A stretch of 64,000 bases of DNA from Azospirillum sp. (GCA_016124535.1 WGNK01000003.1:40001-104000); one strand, 5' to 3'. Positions 8,531 to 17,929 are shown, counted from the first letter of the stretch. Numbers and translations: made by a program. The notes: generated by a model not told the origin, from the sequence alone.

Positions 8531-10417
8531 ATGTCGAGCGAAAACGACGATCCGATCGACCTGTTCAAACGGGCGACCGCCGCGGCGGTGCGGGCGATCT
8601 CCGGGCGCAGCGACGTCGAGGTCGGCTTCAGTACCGAACCGGCCGGGGTGGCCGGCGCGCGGGTCCGGGTGCCGGCGCCGCCGCGCGACCTCAACCCCCA
8701 TGCCGTCGCGGTGCTGCGCGGTGCCGCCGATGCCGCCGCATTGCGCCTGCGCCACCACGACGACCGGATCCATGCCCAGCGCCTGCCGGCCGGCGATCTG
8801 GCACGATCGGCCTTCGACGTGATCGAGCAGGTCCGCTGCGAGACGATCGGCGCCCGGGCGATGGCCGGGGTTGCCGCCAACCTGGCGGAAGCCGCGGAGG
8901 ATCGCTGCCGTCGCCAGGGCCTTGAACGGGTGACCAGCCGGGATCAGGCCGCGCTGCCGGAGGTTCTGCGTCTGCTCGGACGCGAGGTGCTGACCGGTGC
9001 CCCGCCGCCGCCCTTGGCGCGGTCCGCAGTCGAGGTCTGGCGGCCCTGGGTCGAGGAGCGGCTCGGGAGCGACTGGCGCGGCCTGTCGCGCATGGTCGAC
9101 GACCAGGACGGCTTCGCCCGCGAACTGCGCCGGCTGCTCGCCGATCTCGATCTCGATGTCGGCGCCGATGCCGAGGAGGACCCGCAGCAGCCTGAGGACC
9201 AGCAGGACGGCGACGACGCCGAACCCAACGACGGACAGGTTCGGGGCGGCTCCGAGGACAGCAGCCAGAGCGACATGATCGGACGCCCTGAAGCCGGGCA
9301 GCCCGATGCCGGTGGCGAAGACGAGCAGAGCGCCACCGAACAGGACGACGGCGACGGCGCCATGGGCAGCTTCGGCGAGGATGCCGATGCGCCGGGCCAG
9401 CCCTGGCGGCCTCATCGCGACCGCCGGGAAGACCCCGATGCCAACGCCTATCGCGCCTATACCAAGGAATTCGACGAAACCATCGCCGCCGAAGAGCTGT
9501 GTGACGCCGAGGAGCTGACCCGCCTGCGCGGGCTGCTCGACAACCAGTTGAAGAGCCACCAGGGCGTCATCGGCAAACTGGCCAACCGACTGCAACGCCG
9601 GCTGCTGGCCAAGCAGACCCGTTCCTGGGAGTTCGACCTCGACGAGGGGCTGCTCGACGCCGCCCGCCTGGCGCGGGTGGTGGTCAACCCGGTGCTGCCG
9701 CTGTCGTTCAAGCGCGAACGCGATGTCGAATTCCGCGACACCGTGGTCAGCCTGCTGATCGACAATTCCGGTTCGATGCGCGGCCGGCCGATCACCATCG
9801 CGGCGATGAGCGCCGACATCCTGGCGCGCACGCTCGAGCGCTGCGGCGTCAAGGTCGAGATTCTCGGCTTCACCACCCGCGCCTGGAAGGGCGGCGAAAC
9901 CCGCGAGCGCTGGCTGAAAGATGGCAAACCGGCCAATCCGGGGCGACTGAACGACCTGCGCCACATTCTCTACAAGGCCGCCGACGCGCCGTGGCGACGG
10001 GCGCGCAAGAATCTCGGCCTGATGCTGCGCGAGGGCATCCTCAAGGAGAACATCGACGGCGAAGCCCTGTGGTGGGCCTATCAGCGTCTGCTCGGCCGGC
10101 CGGAGCAGAGGCGGATCCTGATGGTGATCTCCGACGGCGCGCCGGTCGATGATTCAACGTTGTCGGTCAATCCCGGCAACTATCTGGAACGCCACCTGCG
10201 CCAAGCCATCCGCGTGATCGAGGAGCAGTCGCCGGTGGAATTGGTCGCGATCGGGATCGGCCACGACGTGACCCGCTATTATCGCCGCGCGGTAACCATT
10301 GTCGATGCCGAACAGCTGGGCGGTATCATGATGGAGAAGCTGGCCGAGTTGTTCGACGACAAGGACCGCCTGACGACCGGCCGGCGGGTCACCGCCGCCG
10401 CCCGGCGGCGCGGCTGA
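8531..10417 (+). CDS. cobT: Cobaltochelatase subunit CobT
   Basis: A 628-residue protein with the three-part CobT layout. There is an N-terminal helical domain, a very acidic Asp/Glu/Gln linker at residues ~215-300, and a C-terminal von Willebrand A domain. The metal-ion-dependent adhesion motif DNSGSM starts at residue 411 and is followed by [28 protein letters not shown] and [15 protein letters not shown]. CobT forms stacked rings with CobS and couples its ATPase to cobalt insertion by CobN. The start at 8531 has only a weak ribosome site. Its separation from cobS by a large unknown gene is unusual. Confidence 0.95.
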   Translation: MSSENDDPIDLFKRATAAAVRAISGRSDVEVGFSTEPAGVAGARVRVPAPPRDLNPHAVAVLRGAADAAALRLRHHDDRIHAQRLPAGDLARSAFDVIEQVRCETIGARAMAGVAANLAEAAEDRCRRQGLERVTSRDQAALPEVLRLLGREVLTGAPPPPLARSAVEVWRPWVEERLGSDWRGLSRMVDDQDGFARELRRLLADLDLDVGADAEEDPQQPEDQQDGDDAEPNDGQVRGGSEDSSQSDMIGRPEAGQPDAGGEDEQSATEQDDGDGAMGSFGEDADAPGQPWRPHRDRREDPDANAYRAYTKEFDETIAAEELCDAEELTRLRGLLDNQLKSHQGVIGKLANRLQRRLLAKQTRSWEFDLDEGLLDAARLARVVVNPVLPLSFKRERDVEFRDTVVSLLIDNSGSMRGRPITIAAMSADILARTLERCGVKVEILGFTTRAWKGGETRERWLKDGKPANPGRLNDLRHILYKAADAPWRRARKNLGLMLREGILKENIDGEALWWAYQRLLGRPEQRRILMVISDGAPVDDSTLSVNPGNYLERHLRQAIRVIEEQSPVELVAIGIGHDVTRYYRRAVTIVDAEQLGGIMMEKLAELFDDKDRLTTGRRVTAAARRRG

Positions 10418-10636
10418 ATGCGGGAGTGCGACGGCGGGGTGACCGATGGGCCGGCGCGGGTCGGCCGCTCCGAGGAGGCTGGGTTTTTTTCGTGGCATTT
10501 TGCCGCGGACTGTTTCTATAATCTTAACCTTGTCGTCGTTGTTCGGTAGAGAATAAGCGGTGTCTGTCGGCGTCTTGGCCGGACCAGAAAGCTGCACAAA
10601 AAAAGTCGGGTATGCAAAGGGGGAGGGCAATCGCTC

Positions 10637-11140
10637 ATGACCATCGGTTTGGCTCGCGCTGGGGCGGCGGGAGTCGCCATTCTCGGCTGCCTCCTGGTTG
10701 TGACCACGGATTTCGCCGAGGGCAATGTCAGGCCACCGACCGCTCCGGATAAAGCGGTTGCCAAGGCCCTGCTTCAGGATTTCGCCGGACGCAAGCTCGG
10801 TTCGGCGCAAGTCTTCGGTGCGCCGGTCGGCACCCTGTTGAAATTGGAGATGGCGCAGGTACCGTCCGGTTTCTACACGGTCGAACTGGTTCGCAGCGGC
10901 TCTTGTTCCAGCGTCGTTGCCGATGCTGCCGCGGGTGTGGTGCCGCTGTCTGGTGTTCATGCCGGCGCCGACGGCCAGGTCCGGGCCGACCTCTTGACCG
11001 ACGAGGTCAGTGTCGCCGGCGACGATGATGGCCTGTTCCAGGACAACCGGACCCCGCTGCTGGTGCTGGCCGCGGCCAGCGATGCCGATTCGGCCGGCGT
11101 GCCGCCAGCACCGCTGGCTTGCGGTTCCTTCGCGCGGTGA
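10637..11140 (+). CDS. Secreted protein, possibly a degenerate Cu/Zn-superoxide-dismutase fold
   Basis: A 167-residue protein with a hydrophobic N-terminus (residues ~8-24) that looks like a signal peptide or anchor. The rest resembles the order of a SodC domain: GTLLKLEMAQVPSGFYTVELVRSGSC (residues 65-90), then AGADGQVRADLLTDEVSV, then TPLLVLAAASDADSAG, ending in APLACGSF. C90 and C162 sit where SodC has its conserved disulphide partners. The copper and zinc His ligands are absent; only one His (residue 108) is present. If the fold is right, this is a non-catalytic relative. The assignment rests on pattern only, and another beta-sandwich family is possible. The next gene binds iron but has its own control region. 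Confidence 0.6.
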   Translation: MTIGLARAGAAGVAILGCLLVVTTDFAEGNVRPPTAPDKAVAKALLQDFAGRKLGSAQVFGAPVGTLLKLEMAQVPSGFYTVELVRSGSCSSVVADAAAGVVPLSGVHAGADGQVRADLLTDEVSVAGDDDGLFQDNRTPLLVLAAASDADSAGVPPAPLACGSFAR

Positions 11141-11248
11141 GTTTGACCGCAGTGCGCTGATCGGCGTCTCTTCCGGCGCCGGTCGTGGCCTGTCTCATGA
11201 CTCCGGTTTAGGCGGCTGCGTTTACGCAAGGTCGCTGGCGCTTGCGAG

Positions 11249-11263
11249 TGCGAGTAACTATCA
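11249..11263. promoter_or_regulatory. Candidate Fur-type operator
   Basis: TGCGAGTaACTATCA matches 11 of 14 fixed positions of the 7-1-7 Fur consensus TGATAATnATTATCA. It lies about 100 bases before the start of the periplasmic iron-binding protein gene. Iron repression of that gene would fit. Other alphaproteobacterial iron regulators could use a similar site. Confidence 0.5.
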
Positions 11264-11360
11264 TTGCCTCTTGACCCTGCCGGCCCGGCGCCATTAGCTT
11301 GGCCTGCCTCCGTGCGACCGTCGATCCGGAGGCCGGCACGGCAGGCAGAGGATGGCAATA

Positions 11361-12398
11361 ATGGCACTGGCACGATTCCTGGCGATGGTCTTGCTCGCGG
11401 TCGCGGTGAGTACCGGGCTTCCCGCCGCGGCGATTGCCGAGACCGCAGGCGAGGTCAATGTCTATTCAGCCCGCCACTACGATGTTGACCGCGCGCTCTA
11501 CAGCAATTTTACCGCCGAGACCGGCATTCGGGTCAATCTGATCGAGGGCAAGGAAGACGAGTTGATCGAGCGCATCCGCAACGAGGGCAACAACAGCCCG
11601 GCGGATCTGCTGATCACCGTCGATGCCGGCCGGCTGTATCGTGCCCAGGACGCCGGGCTGCTCCAGCCGATTCGGTCGGAAGTGCTGGAGCGGGAAATCC
11701 CGCCCCATCTCCGCGAGCCCGAGGGATATTGGTTCGGGCTGTCCAAGCGCGCCCGCGTGCTGATCTACGACAAAGCCGCGGTCAAGCCGTCAGAGCTGTC
11801 GACCTACGAGGATTTGGCCGATCCGAAATGGCGGGGCCGGCTGCTGGTGCGGTCTTCGACCAGTGTCTACAATCAGTCGTTGGTCGGCTCATTGCTCGCC
11901 GCCGACGGCGAGCCGGCAACCGAGGCCTGGGCGAAGGCGGTGGTCGCCAACCTGGCCCGCCCGCCCCAGGGCGGCGATATCGACCAGATCAAGGCGGTCG
12001 CCGCCGGCGAGGGCGACGTCGCGATTTCCAACACCTATTATTTCGGCCGCTTGATCAATTCTCCGCGGGCCCAGGTCAAGGAACTCGCCCAACGGCTGGG
12101 GGTGTTTTTTCCCAACCAGGACGGTCGCGGCACCCATGTCAACATCAGCGGCGCCGGCGTGATCAAGACCGCCGCCCATCGCGCCGAGGCGATTCGCTTC
12201 CTGGAATATCTGGTCACCCCCGAGGCCCAGCGCCTGTTTGCCGACGGCAATTTCGAATATCCGGTGGTCGCCGCGGTGCCACCCCACCCGAGCGTCGCCG
12301 CCTGGGGCACGTTCAAGGAAGACCCGCTCAACGCCGCGGTTTACGGCCGCAGCAACGCCGAAGCGCTCAAGATCATGGATCGCGCCGGCTGGAAGTGA
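11361..12398 (+). CDS. Fe(3+) ABC transporter periplasmic binding protein (FutA/FbpA type)
   Basis: A 345-residue extracellular solute-binding protein with a signal peptide ending near AIAETAGEVNVYSARHYD. The first strand, VNVYSARHYDVD, and the later SNTYYFGRL and HVNISGAGV segments are typical of FutA-like ferric iron-binding proteins, where Tyr residues coordinate Fe3+. I prefer the ATG at 11361 because GAGGA lies eight bases before it; the in-frame ATG at 11352 directly abuts that site. No permease or ATPase gene lies beside it, so the membrane components must be encoded elsewhere. A Fur-like site lies about 100 bases upstream. Confidence 0.88.
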   Translation: MALARFLAMVLLAVAVSTGLPAAAIAETAGEVNVYSARHYDVDRALYSNFTAETGIRVNLIEGKEDELIERIRNEGNNSPADLLITVDAGRLYRAQDAGLLQPIRSEVLEREIPPHLREPEGYWFGLSKRARVLIYDKAAVKPSELSTYEDLADPKWRGRLLVRSSTSVYNQSLVGSLLAADGEPATEAWAKAVVANLARPPQGGDIDQIKAVAAGEGDVAISNTYYFGRLINSPRAQVKELAQRLGVFFPNQDGRGTHVNISGAGVIKTAAHRAEAIRFLEYLVTPEAQRLFADGNFEYPVVAAVPPHPSVAAWGTFKEDPLNAAVYGRSNAEALKIMDRAGWK

Positions 12399-12544
12399 GG
12401 CTGCGCCGTCCTTTCGATTGAACTCTAAGCAAGCGGCGCGGACCCACCCTTGCCTTCCGGCCGGGCGGCACCTAAGCTGTCGACTGTGAGGGAATCTGAC
12501 CGGCCCATCGGTGCAGAAGGCCGGATGCGGGGAAACGTGCCACA

Positions 12545-13324
12545 ATGACCGAGAAACCAACGAAGCCCAGGGTCGGGCTGTTCGTGACCTGCCTGATCGA
12601 CATGTTCCGCCCGACCGTCGGCTTCGCCGCGGTCAAATTGCTCGAGGATGCCGGCTGCAGCGTCGAAGTCCCGCGCGGGCAGACCTGCTGCGGCCAGCCG
12701 GGCTGGAACAACGGCGACCGCGCCGACGCCGAGGCGCTGGCCCGCCAGACCATTACCGCCTTCGAGGGGCTGGACTATCTGGTGATCCCGTCCGGCTCGT
12801 GCGGCGGCATGATCAAGGTCCACTACCCCAAGATGTTCGAAGCCGACCCGGTATGGGGGCCGCGGGCCAAGGCTTTGGCCGATCGCACCTGGGAACTGGT
12901 CAGCTTCCTGGTCGAGGTACTTGGGGTCGAAGCAGTGGCGGCGCGCTATGACGGCACCGTCACCTACCACGACAGCTGCCACGGCTTGCGCGAAATGGGC
13001 ATCAAGGACGGCCCACGCACCCTCCTGCGTTCGGTCGGCGGCCTGTCCCTGACCGAATTGCCGGGCGCCGAGGATTGCTGCGGCTTCGGCGGCACCTTCT
13101 GCGTCAAATATCCCGAGATTTCGACCCAGATGGTCGAAAACAAGGCGGCGGCGATCGTCGGCACCGGGGCCGATACCATGCTTGCGGGGGATCTCGGCTG
13201 CCTGCTCAACATGGCCGGGCGACTGAAGCGCAACGGCTCGGGCGTGAAGGTTCGCCACGTCGCCGAGGTGTTGGCGGGCATGACCGGCGAGGTCGCCCCG
13301 ATCGGCGACCCGACCGGGCGCTGA
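12545..13324 (+). CDS. lutA: Lactate utilisation protein A, (Fe-S)-binding
   Basis: A 259-residue protein with two cysteine-rich CCG domains: TCCGQPGWNNG near residues 47-57 and EDCCGFGGTFCVKYP near 176-190, plus TYHDSCHGLREMG. This is the LutA/YkgE pattern. LutA, LutB and LutC form an iron-sulphur complex that oxidises L-lactate to pyruvate and passes electrons to the respiratory chain. It is the first gene of a tight lutABC operon; lutB starts 17 bases later. No lutR regulator or lactate permease gene is adjacent. Confidence 0.92.
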   Translation: MTEKPTKPRVGLFVTCLIDMFRPTVGFAAVKLLEDAGCSVEVPRGQTCCGQPGWNNGDRADAEALARQTITAFEGLDYLVIPSGSCGGMIKVHYPKMFEADPVWGPRAKALADRTWELVSFLVEVLGVEAVAARYDGTVTYHDSCHGLREMGIKDGPRTLLRSVGGLSLTELPGAEDCCGFGGTFCVKYPEISTQMVENKAAAIVGTGADTMLAGDLGCLLNMAGRLKRNGSGVKVRHVAEVLAGMTGEVAPIGDPTGR

Positions 13325-13341
13325 GCAGAAGGATAAAGCCG

Positions 13342-14766
13342 ATGCACCCGACCAGCCATGACTTCAAGGACAACGCCCGCCGGGCTCTGGACGACGTCCA
13401 CCTGCAAACCGTGATGGGCGTCTTCCGCGGCGGCTTCGTGGACAAGCGCAAGCGTGCGATGGAACGCTTGCCCGAATTCGACCAGCTGCGCGATCAGGCA
13501 CGCGACCTGAAGAACCATATCCTGGAGAATCTCGACCATTATTTGGAGCGGTTCGAGGCCAAGGTGGTCGAGAATGGCGGCCAGGTCCATTGGTGCCGCA
13601 CCCCGGCCGAGGCGCGGGAGACCGTGCTGGAGCTGTGCCGCGCCGCCGACGCCAAGACGGTGTCCAAAGGCAAGTCGATGGTCGCCGAAGAGATCGGCCT
13701 CAACGACTATCTGGAAGAGCATGGCGTGGTGCCGATCGAGACCGATCTCGGCGAATACATCATCCAGCTCCGGCGCGAGCCGCCCAGCCATATCATCGTG
13801 CCGGCGATCCATCTGACCAAGGGCGATGTCGCCGACACCTTCCGCGAACACCACACCGATCTCAAGCCCGACCGCAACCTCGGCGAGGCGCGCGACCTGG
13901 TCAATGAGGCCCGCGCGGTCTTGCGCCAGAAATTCATCGCCGCCGATGTCGGGATCACCGGCGCCAATTTCCTGATTGCCGAAACCGGCTCCACCGTGAT
14001 CGTGACCAATGAGGGCAACGGCGATCTGACCCAATGCCTGCCGCGGGTCCACATCGTGGTCACGGGACTGGAAAAGGTGGTGCCGACGCTGGAGGATGCC
14101 TCGACCCTGATCCGCCTGCTCGCCCGGTCGGCGACCGGCCAGGAGATGTCGTGTTACACCACCTTTTCCACCGGACCGCGCCGCGCCGGTGATCTCGACG
14201 GGCCGGAACAGTTCCATGTCGTGCTGGTCGATAATGGCCGGACCTCGCTGCTCGGCACCGAATTCCACGAGGTCCTGCGCTGTATTCGTTGCGGCGCGTG
14301 CATGAACCACTGCCCGGTCTATAACGCGATCGGCGGGCACGCCTATGGCTGGGTCTATCCGGGGCCGATCGGCTCGGTGCTCGACCCGGCTCTGATCGGA
14401 TTGGCCGAGGCCCATCACCTGCCCAACGCCTCGACCTTCTGCGGTCGCTGCGAGGCGGTCTGCCCGGTCCATATCCCGCTGCCCAACATGATGCGCCAAT
14501 GGCGCTTCCGTGAGTCGGAGCAGAAGCTGTCGCCGCCGGCACTCCGCTATGGCCTGGGATTTTGGGGATTTTTTGCCACCAAACCGGCGCTCTATCATTT
14601 CGGTACCGGTATCGCGATGACCGTACTCGGCCTGCTGGGGCGGGCCAAGGGGCGGTTCCGCTCGCTGCCCGGCGCCAAGGGCTGGACCGACACCCGCGAC
14701 ATGCCGGCACCCGAAGGCGGCACCTTTCAACAGCGCTGGGCCCAACGCCAGCGCAAGGCAGGCTGA
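13342..14766 (+). CDS. lutB: Lactate utilisation iron-sulphur protein B
   Basis: A 474-residue protein. The N-terminal ~300 residues form the LUD domain (SKGKSMVAEEIGLNDYLEEHG near residue 110; GITGANFLIAETGSTVIVTNEGN near 195). Two 4Fe-4S ligand sets follow: CIRCGACMNHCP from C314 and CGRCEAVCPVHIP from C367. The last ~90 residues hold a hydrophobic stretch and a basic tail, as usual for LutB. The start at 13342 is preceded by AGAAGGA, a good ribosome site. The downstream lutC starts 5 bases after the stop, supporting one operon. Confidence 0.93.
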   Translation: MHPTSHDFKDNARRALDDVHLQTVMGVFRGGFVDKRKRAMERLPEFDQLRDQARDLKNHILENLDHYLERFEAKVVENGGQVHWCRTPAEARETVLELCRAADAKTVSKGKSMVAEEIGLNDYLEEHGVVPIETDLGEYIIQLRREPPSHIIVPAIHLTKGDVADTFREHHTDLKPDRNLGEARDLVNEARAVLRQKFIAADVGITGANFLIAETGSTVIVTNEGNGDLTQCLPRVHIVVTGLEKVVPTLEDASTLIRLLARSATGQEMSCYTTFSTGPRRAGDLDGPEQFHVVLVDNGRTSLLGTEFHEVLRCIRCGACMNHCPVYNAIGGHAYGWVYPGPIGSVLDPALIGLAEAHHLPNASTFCGRCEAVCPVHIPLPNMMRQWRFRESEQKLSPPALRYGLGFWGFFATKPALYHFGTGIAMTVLGLLGRAKGRFRSLPGAKGWTDTRDMPAPEGGTFQQRWAQRQRKAG

Positions 14767-14771
14767 TCCCC

Positions 14772-15527
14772 ATGGCCGAAATTTCCCACTCCCTCGCCAG
14801 CCGTTCTGCCAAAGCTCGCGCCGGCATTTTCGGCGATATCCGCGCCGCCCTGAAGCCGATGCGGACCGAGGGCGCGGCAGCCACCGTGGTCGATGACCGT
14901 ATCGCCCGCCATCCCCGCAACCTGGTGCCGGCGCGCGCAAACCTGCCGCAACCCGAGCAGGTCGCGTTGTTCATCGCCAAGGCCACCGAGGTCATGACCT
15001 CGGTCGAACGGGTGGCCTCGGCCAGCGATGTGCCCAAGGCGATCGCCGACTACCTCAAGGGCAAGAACCTGGCGCCTGAGCTGCGCCTGGCGCCCGACCC
15101 GCGGCTCTCCGCGATCCCGTGGGACCGCCAGCCGACCCTGGCGCTGACCTCCGGCCACGCCCGCGACCGTGATGCCACCAGTGTGACCGGTGCGGTCGCC
15201 GGTATCGCCGAGACCGGCACCTTGATGATGATGTCCGGCCCCGGCGCCCCGATCACCCTCAACTTCATGCCGGACAACCATATCGTCATCATGGATCCGT
15301 CCCGGATCGTCGGCAGTTACGAGGACGGCTGGGACGTCGCGCGGACCCGGGACGGTGGAGCGATGCCGCGGGCGGTCAATTTCATCACCGGCCCCTCCCG
15401 CACCGCCGACATCGAACAGCAGCTGCAACTCGGTGCCCACGGCCCCCGCAATCTTCATATCATCCTGGTCGACCAGCTCGACCGTGGAGATCAGGGACCA
15501 TCCGAGTCGGACGGCAGCTCCGCCTGA
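14772..15527 (+). CDS. lutC: Lactate utilisation protein C
   Basis: A 251-residue LUD-domain protein. Typical segments are VTGAVAGIAETGTLMMMSGP near residues 138-157 and the C-terminal GPSRTADIEQQLQLGAHGPRNLHIILVD. LutC is the third member of the LutABC lactate oxidation complex. Tight spacing after lutB shows the same operon. The last dozen residues are polar and variable. The Smr-domain gene begins 30 bases later and may be co-transcribed. Confidence 0.92.
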   Translation: MAEISHSLASRSAKARAGIFGDIRAALKPMRTEGAAATVVDDRIARHPRNLVPARANLPQPEQVALFIAKATEVMTSVERVASASDVPKAIADYLKGKNLAPELRLAPDPRLSAIPWDRQPTLALTSGHARDRDATSVTGAVAGIAETGTLMMMSGPGAPITLNFMPDNHIVIMDPSRIVGSYEDGWDVARTRDGGAMPRAVNFITGPSRTADIEQQLQLGAHGPRNLHIILVDQLDRGDQGPSESDGSSA

Positions 15528-15557
15528 GCCGGATCCGGTTCGGTACCAGGGGACGAG

Positions 15558-16187
15558 ATGTCCGGTTCGCCATCCCATCCCCGCCGGCCGACCGAGGAAG
15601 AGTCGGCGCTGTGGCGCGAGGCAATGCGCGACGCCAAGCCACTGCGCCGGCCGGAGGCTCCGGCGGAGCTGCCGCCGGTCCGGGCGGAGACCATGGCCGA
15701 CCTGATGGGCCCGCCGCCGCCCGGCGGCCTGCCGGAGCCGGTACCGGCGCCGGCCCGCGCCGGGCCGGTGGCACGGCCACGGACGGCAGCGAAGCCGGAA
15801 CCGCCTCCGCTGGCGCCGGGTCACCCGGCCGGCCTGGACCGCCGCACCCATGACCGTCTGCACCGCGGCCGGCTGGAGATCGAGGCCAGGATCGACCTCC
15901 ACGGCTTGACCCAGGCCCAGGCCCATACCGCGCTCTCGGCCTTTATCCACCGCTGTTGGCGCGAGCAGTGTCGCTGCGTTCTGGTCATCACCGGCAAAGG
16001 TGGGCGCGCGACCGACGACCGCAGCGGCGGAATCCTGCGCGCCGCGGTGCCGCGCTGGCTGGGCGAGCCGGTGCTGCGAACCATGGTGCTCGCGATCGAC
16101 CACGCCCGCCCGCGCGACGGCGGCGACGGCGCCCTCTACGTGCTGCTGAAACGGCACCGCGCCGGGCCCAAGCCAGCGGCAGGCTGA
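15558..16187 (+). CDS. Smr/MutS2-type domain protein
   Basis: A 209-residue protein. The N-terminal ~95 residues are Pro/Ala-rich and low complexity. Residues ~108-200 form an Smr domain, with IDLHGLT at 112-118 and LVITGKGG at ~142-149, plus LRAAVPRWL and ALYVLLKRH. Smr domains have nicking or RNA-cleaving activity in several families, and the DLHGL and TGKG motifs are the conserved core. There is no MutS ATPase part, so it belongs to the small stand-alone SmrA-like group. Its position after lutC probably reflects read-through rather than a lactate role. Confidence 0.85.
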   Translation: MSGSPSHPRRPTEEESALWREAMRDAKPLRRPEAPAELPPVRAETMADLMGPPPPGGLPEPVPAPARAGPVARPRTAAKPEPPPLAPGHPAGLDRRTHDRLHRGRLEIEARIDLHGLTQAQAHTALSAFIHRCWREQCRCVLVITGKGGRATDDRSGGILRAAVPRWLGEPVLRTMVLAIDHARPRDGGDGALYVLLKRHRAGPKPAAG

Positions 16188-16233
16188 ACATCAGCCCCGC
16201 GCCGCCATGCTGTTGCATGTCTTTCGGGCAGCG

Positions 16234-16239
16234 TATACA
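16234..16239 (+). promoter_or_regulatory. Candidate -10 element before the TRAP operon
   Basis: TATACA lies about 90 bases before dctP. A TTGCAT hexamer sits 15 bases upstream and is a poor, slightly close -35. The surrounding GCGTATACAAAA also resembles half of a GntR-type operator (GTATAC core). This is a weak call. Confidence 0.3.
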
Positions 16240-16325
16240 AAAGGTTGTTTGATCGGCCGACCAAAGTCGGAAGCGGCCGCAATAAAAAATGACAACCGAG
16301 GAACGCTCCAAGGAGGATAGTGACA

Positions 16326-17333
16326 ATGTCCAGGACCCCAACCACCGTGCTGCGCACCCTGGCCGTAGCCGGGCTCGCGCTTGGTGCGCTGAGCGCGCCG
16401 GCCACCGCCATCACCTTCAAGGCTTCGCACCAATGGCCGGCCGGCACCGGCGACTTCCGCGACGAGATGATTCAGATCATCGCGCGCGAGGTCAACGCCG
16501 CCAATGTCGGGATCGACGTCAAGGTGTTTCCCGGCGCCTCGCTGGTCAAGCCAAAGGACCAGTGGAACGCGCTGGCCAAGGATCAGATCCAGCTGGCGCT
16601 GTTTCCGCTCGACTACGCCGCCGGCAAGCACGCCCAATTCAGCGCCACCCTGATGCCGGGCCTGGTCAAGAACCACGACCATGCCCGCCGCCTGTCGGCC
16701 TCGCCGTTCATGGCCGAGATCAAGAAGATCATCGAGGGCGACGACGTCATGGTTCTGGTCGACAGCTGGCTGGCCGGCGGATTTGCCTCCAAAAAGACCT
16801 GCATTCTCAATCCGCCCGATATCAAGGGCCAGGTCACCCGGGCCGCCGGGCCGATGTTCGAGAAGATGCTGGCCGGTGCCGGCGCCTCGCTGGTCAGCAT
16901 GGCGTCGAACGAAATCTACACCGCGATGCAGACCGGCGTGCTCGATGCCGCCAACACCTCGTCAGAAAGTTTCGCCTCCTATCGGCTCTACGAGCAGGTG
17001 GTGTGCTTCACCCCGCCCGGCGACCACGCGCTGTGGTTCATGTATGAGCCGCTGCTGATGTCGAAAAAGGCGTTCGACGGCCTGACCGACGATCAGCGCA
17101 AAGTCCTGATGGCGGCAGCCAAGAAGGCCGAGGACTATGGCTACGAACAGGCCAAAAAATCCGACCAGGACACCATCGACCGCTTCACCAAGGCCGGGGT
17201 CAAGATCGTCTACATGGATGCCGCCCAAGCCGCGGCGTGGCGCGCCATCGCCGCCGAGACCTCGTACAAGGCCTTCGCCACCGACGTGCCGGGCGGCAAG
17301 GAGCTGATCGAAAAGGCGCTGGCGGTCGAATAG
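16326..17333 (+). CDS. dctP: TRAP transporter substrate-binding protein DctP
   Basis: A 335-residue periplasmic protein. Residues 1-26 form a signal peptide ending APATA before ITFKASHQWP. The DctP fold is visible in FKASHQWPAGTGDFRDEMIQIIAREV, GGFASKKTCILNPPDIKGQ and the long helix-breaking segment NEIYTAMQTGVLDAANTSSESF. It delivers an organic acid or similar solute to DctQM. AAGGAGGAT lies seven bases before ATG 16326 and decides this start over a GTG at 16320. The ligand cannot be read from sequence; proximity to lutABC makes a hydroxy- or oxo-acid possible but unproven. Confidence 0.9.
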   Translation: MSRTPTTVLRTLAVAGLALGALSAPATAITFKASHQWPAGTGDFRDEMIQIIAREVNAANVGIDVKVFPGASLVKPKDQWNALAKDQIQLALFPLDYAAGKHAQFSATLMPGLVKNHDHARRLSASPFMAEIKKIIEGDDVMVLVDSWLAGGFASKKTCILNPPDIKGQVTRAAGPMFEKMLAGAGASLVSMASNEIYTAMQTGVLDAANTSSESFASYRLYEQVVCFTPPGDHALWFMYEPLLMSKKAFDGLTDDQRKVLMAAAKKAEDYGYEQAKKSDQDTIDRFTKAGVKIVYMDAAQAAAWRAIAAETSYKAFATDVPGGKELIEKALAVE

Positions 17334-17360
17334 GCGACAACCAAGGAAAAGGTACAACAG

Positions 17361-17384
17361 CAAGGGGGCCGGGGGGCCCCCTTG
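17361..17384 (+). other. Intercistronic GC hairpin between dctP and dctQ
   Basis: CAAGGGGGCC and GGCCCCCTTG form a perfect 10-base-pair stem around a GGGG loop, 27 bases after the dctP stop. There is no T run, so it is not a standard terminator. A hairpin here commonly protects the 3' end of the binding-protein message or limits read-through, giving more DctP than DctQM. Confidence 0.75.
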
Positions 17385-17410
17385 AACCCCCGCTTATTCG
17401 GGAATTCGCC

Positions 17411-17929
17411 ATGGATTGCTTTATCCGCGGTGTCGCTGCCGTCTCGAAAATTTGCGGCGTGGTCGCCGCCCTGCTGATCGCGCTGTCCGTGCTGGTGATC
17501 TGCCATATGGTGGCGATGCGCTATTTCCTGCGCGCGCCCACCATCTGGCAGACCGAGTGCGTGACCTATGCCTTGATCGCCGCCACCCTGATCGGCAGTC
17601 CCTACGTCCTGCTGGTCAACGGCCACGTCAACATGGACATCGTGCCGCTGATCGTTGGGCCTCGCATCCGCTGGTGGCTGGCCGTCGTCGCTGCTGTCCT
17701 GTCGCTCGGGTTTTGCGTTGCGCTGGCCATCTATGGCTTTCAGTTCTGGCACGAAGCCTGGAGCAAGGATTGGCATTCCGACAGCCTGTGGCGACCGCCG
17801 CTTTGGCTGCCCTATGCCGCCTTGCCGGTCGGCCTCGGCGTGCTAGCGCTGCAATCCGCCGCCGGGCTCGCCGCCTTGATCACCGGACGAGTCCAGCCCT
17901 TTGCCGCCCATGGGGAGGCTCAGCAATGA
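17411..17929 (+). CDS. dctQ: TRAP transporter small permease DctQ
   Basis: A 172-residue membrane protein with four hydrophobic segments (about residues 12-36, 45-65, 82-103 and 130-152). Motifs typical of DctQ are RYFLRAPTIWQTECVTYALIAATLIGSPYVL and GHVNMDIV. It forms the small membrane subunit that pairs with DctM. The stop overlaps the dctM start by four bases (ATGA), so translation is probably coupled. Confidence 0.9.
   Translation: MDCFIRGVAAVSKICGVVAALLIALSVLVICHMVAMRYFLRAPTIWQTECVTYALIAATLIGSPYVLLVNGHVNMDIVPLIVGPRIRWWLAVVAAVLSLGFCVALAIYGFQFWHEAWSKDWHSDSLWRPPLWLPYAALPVGLGVLALQSAAGLAALITGRVQPFAAHGEAQQ

Noticed and set aside
12964..14940. A 658-codon minus-strand frame across lutA, lutB and lutC.
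   Set aside because: It is the mirror of real genes with motif-level support, and shows no family signature of its own.
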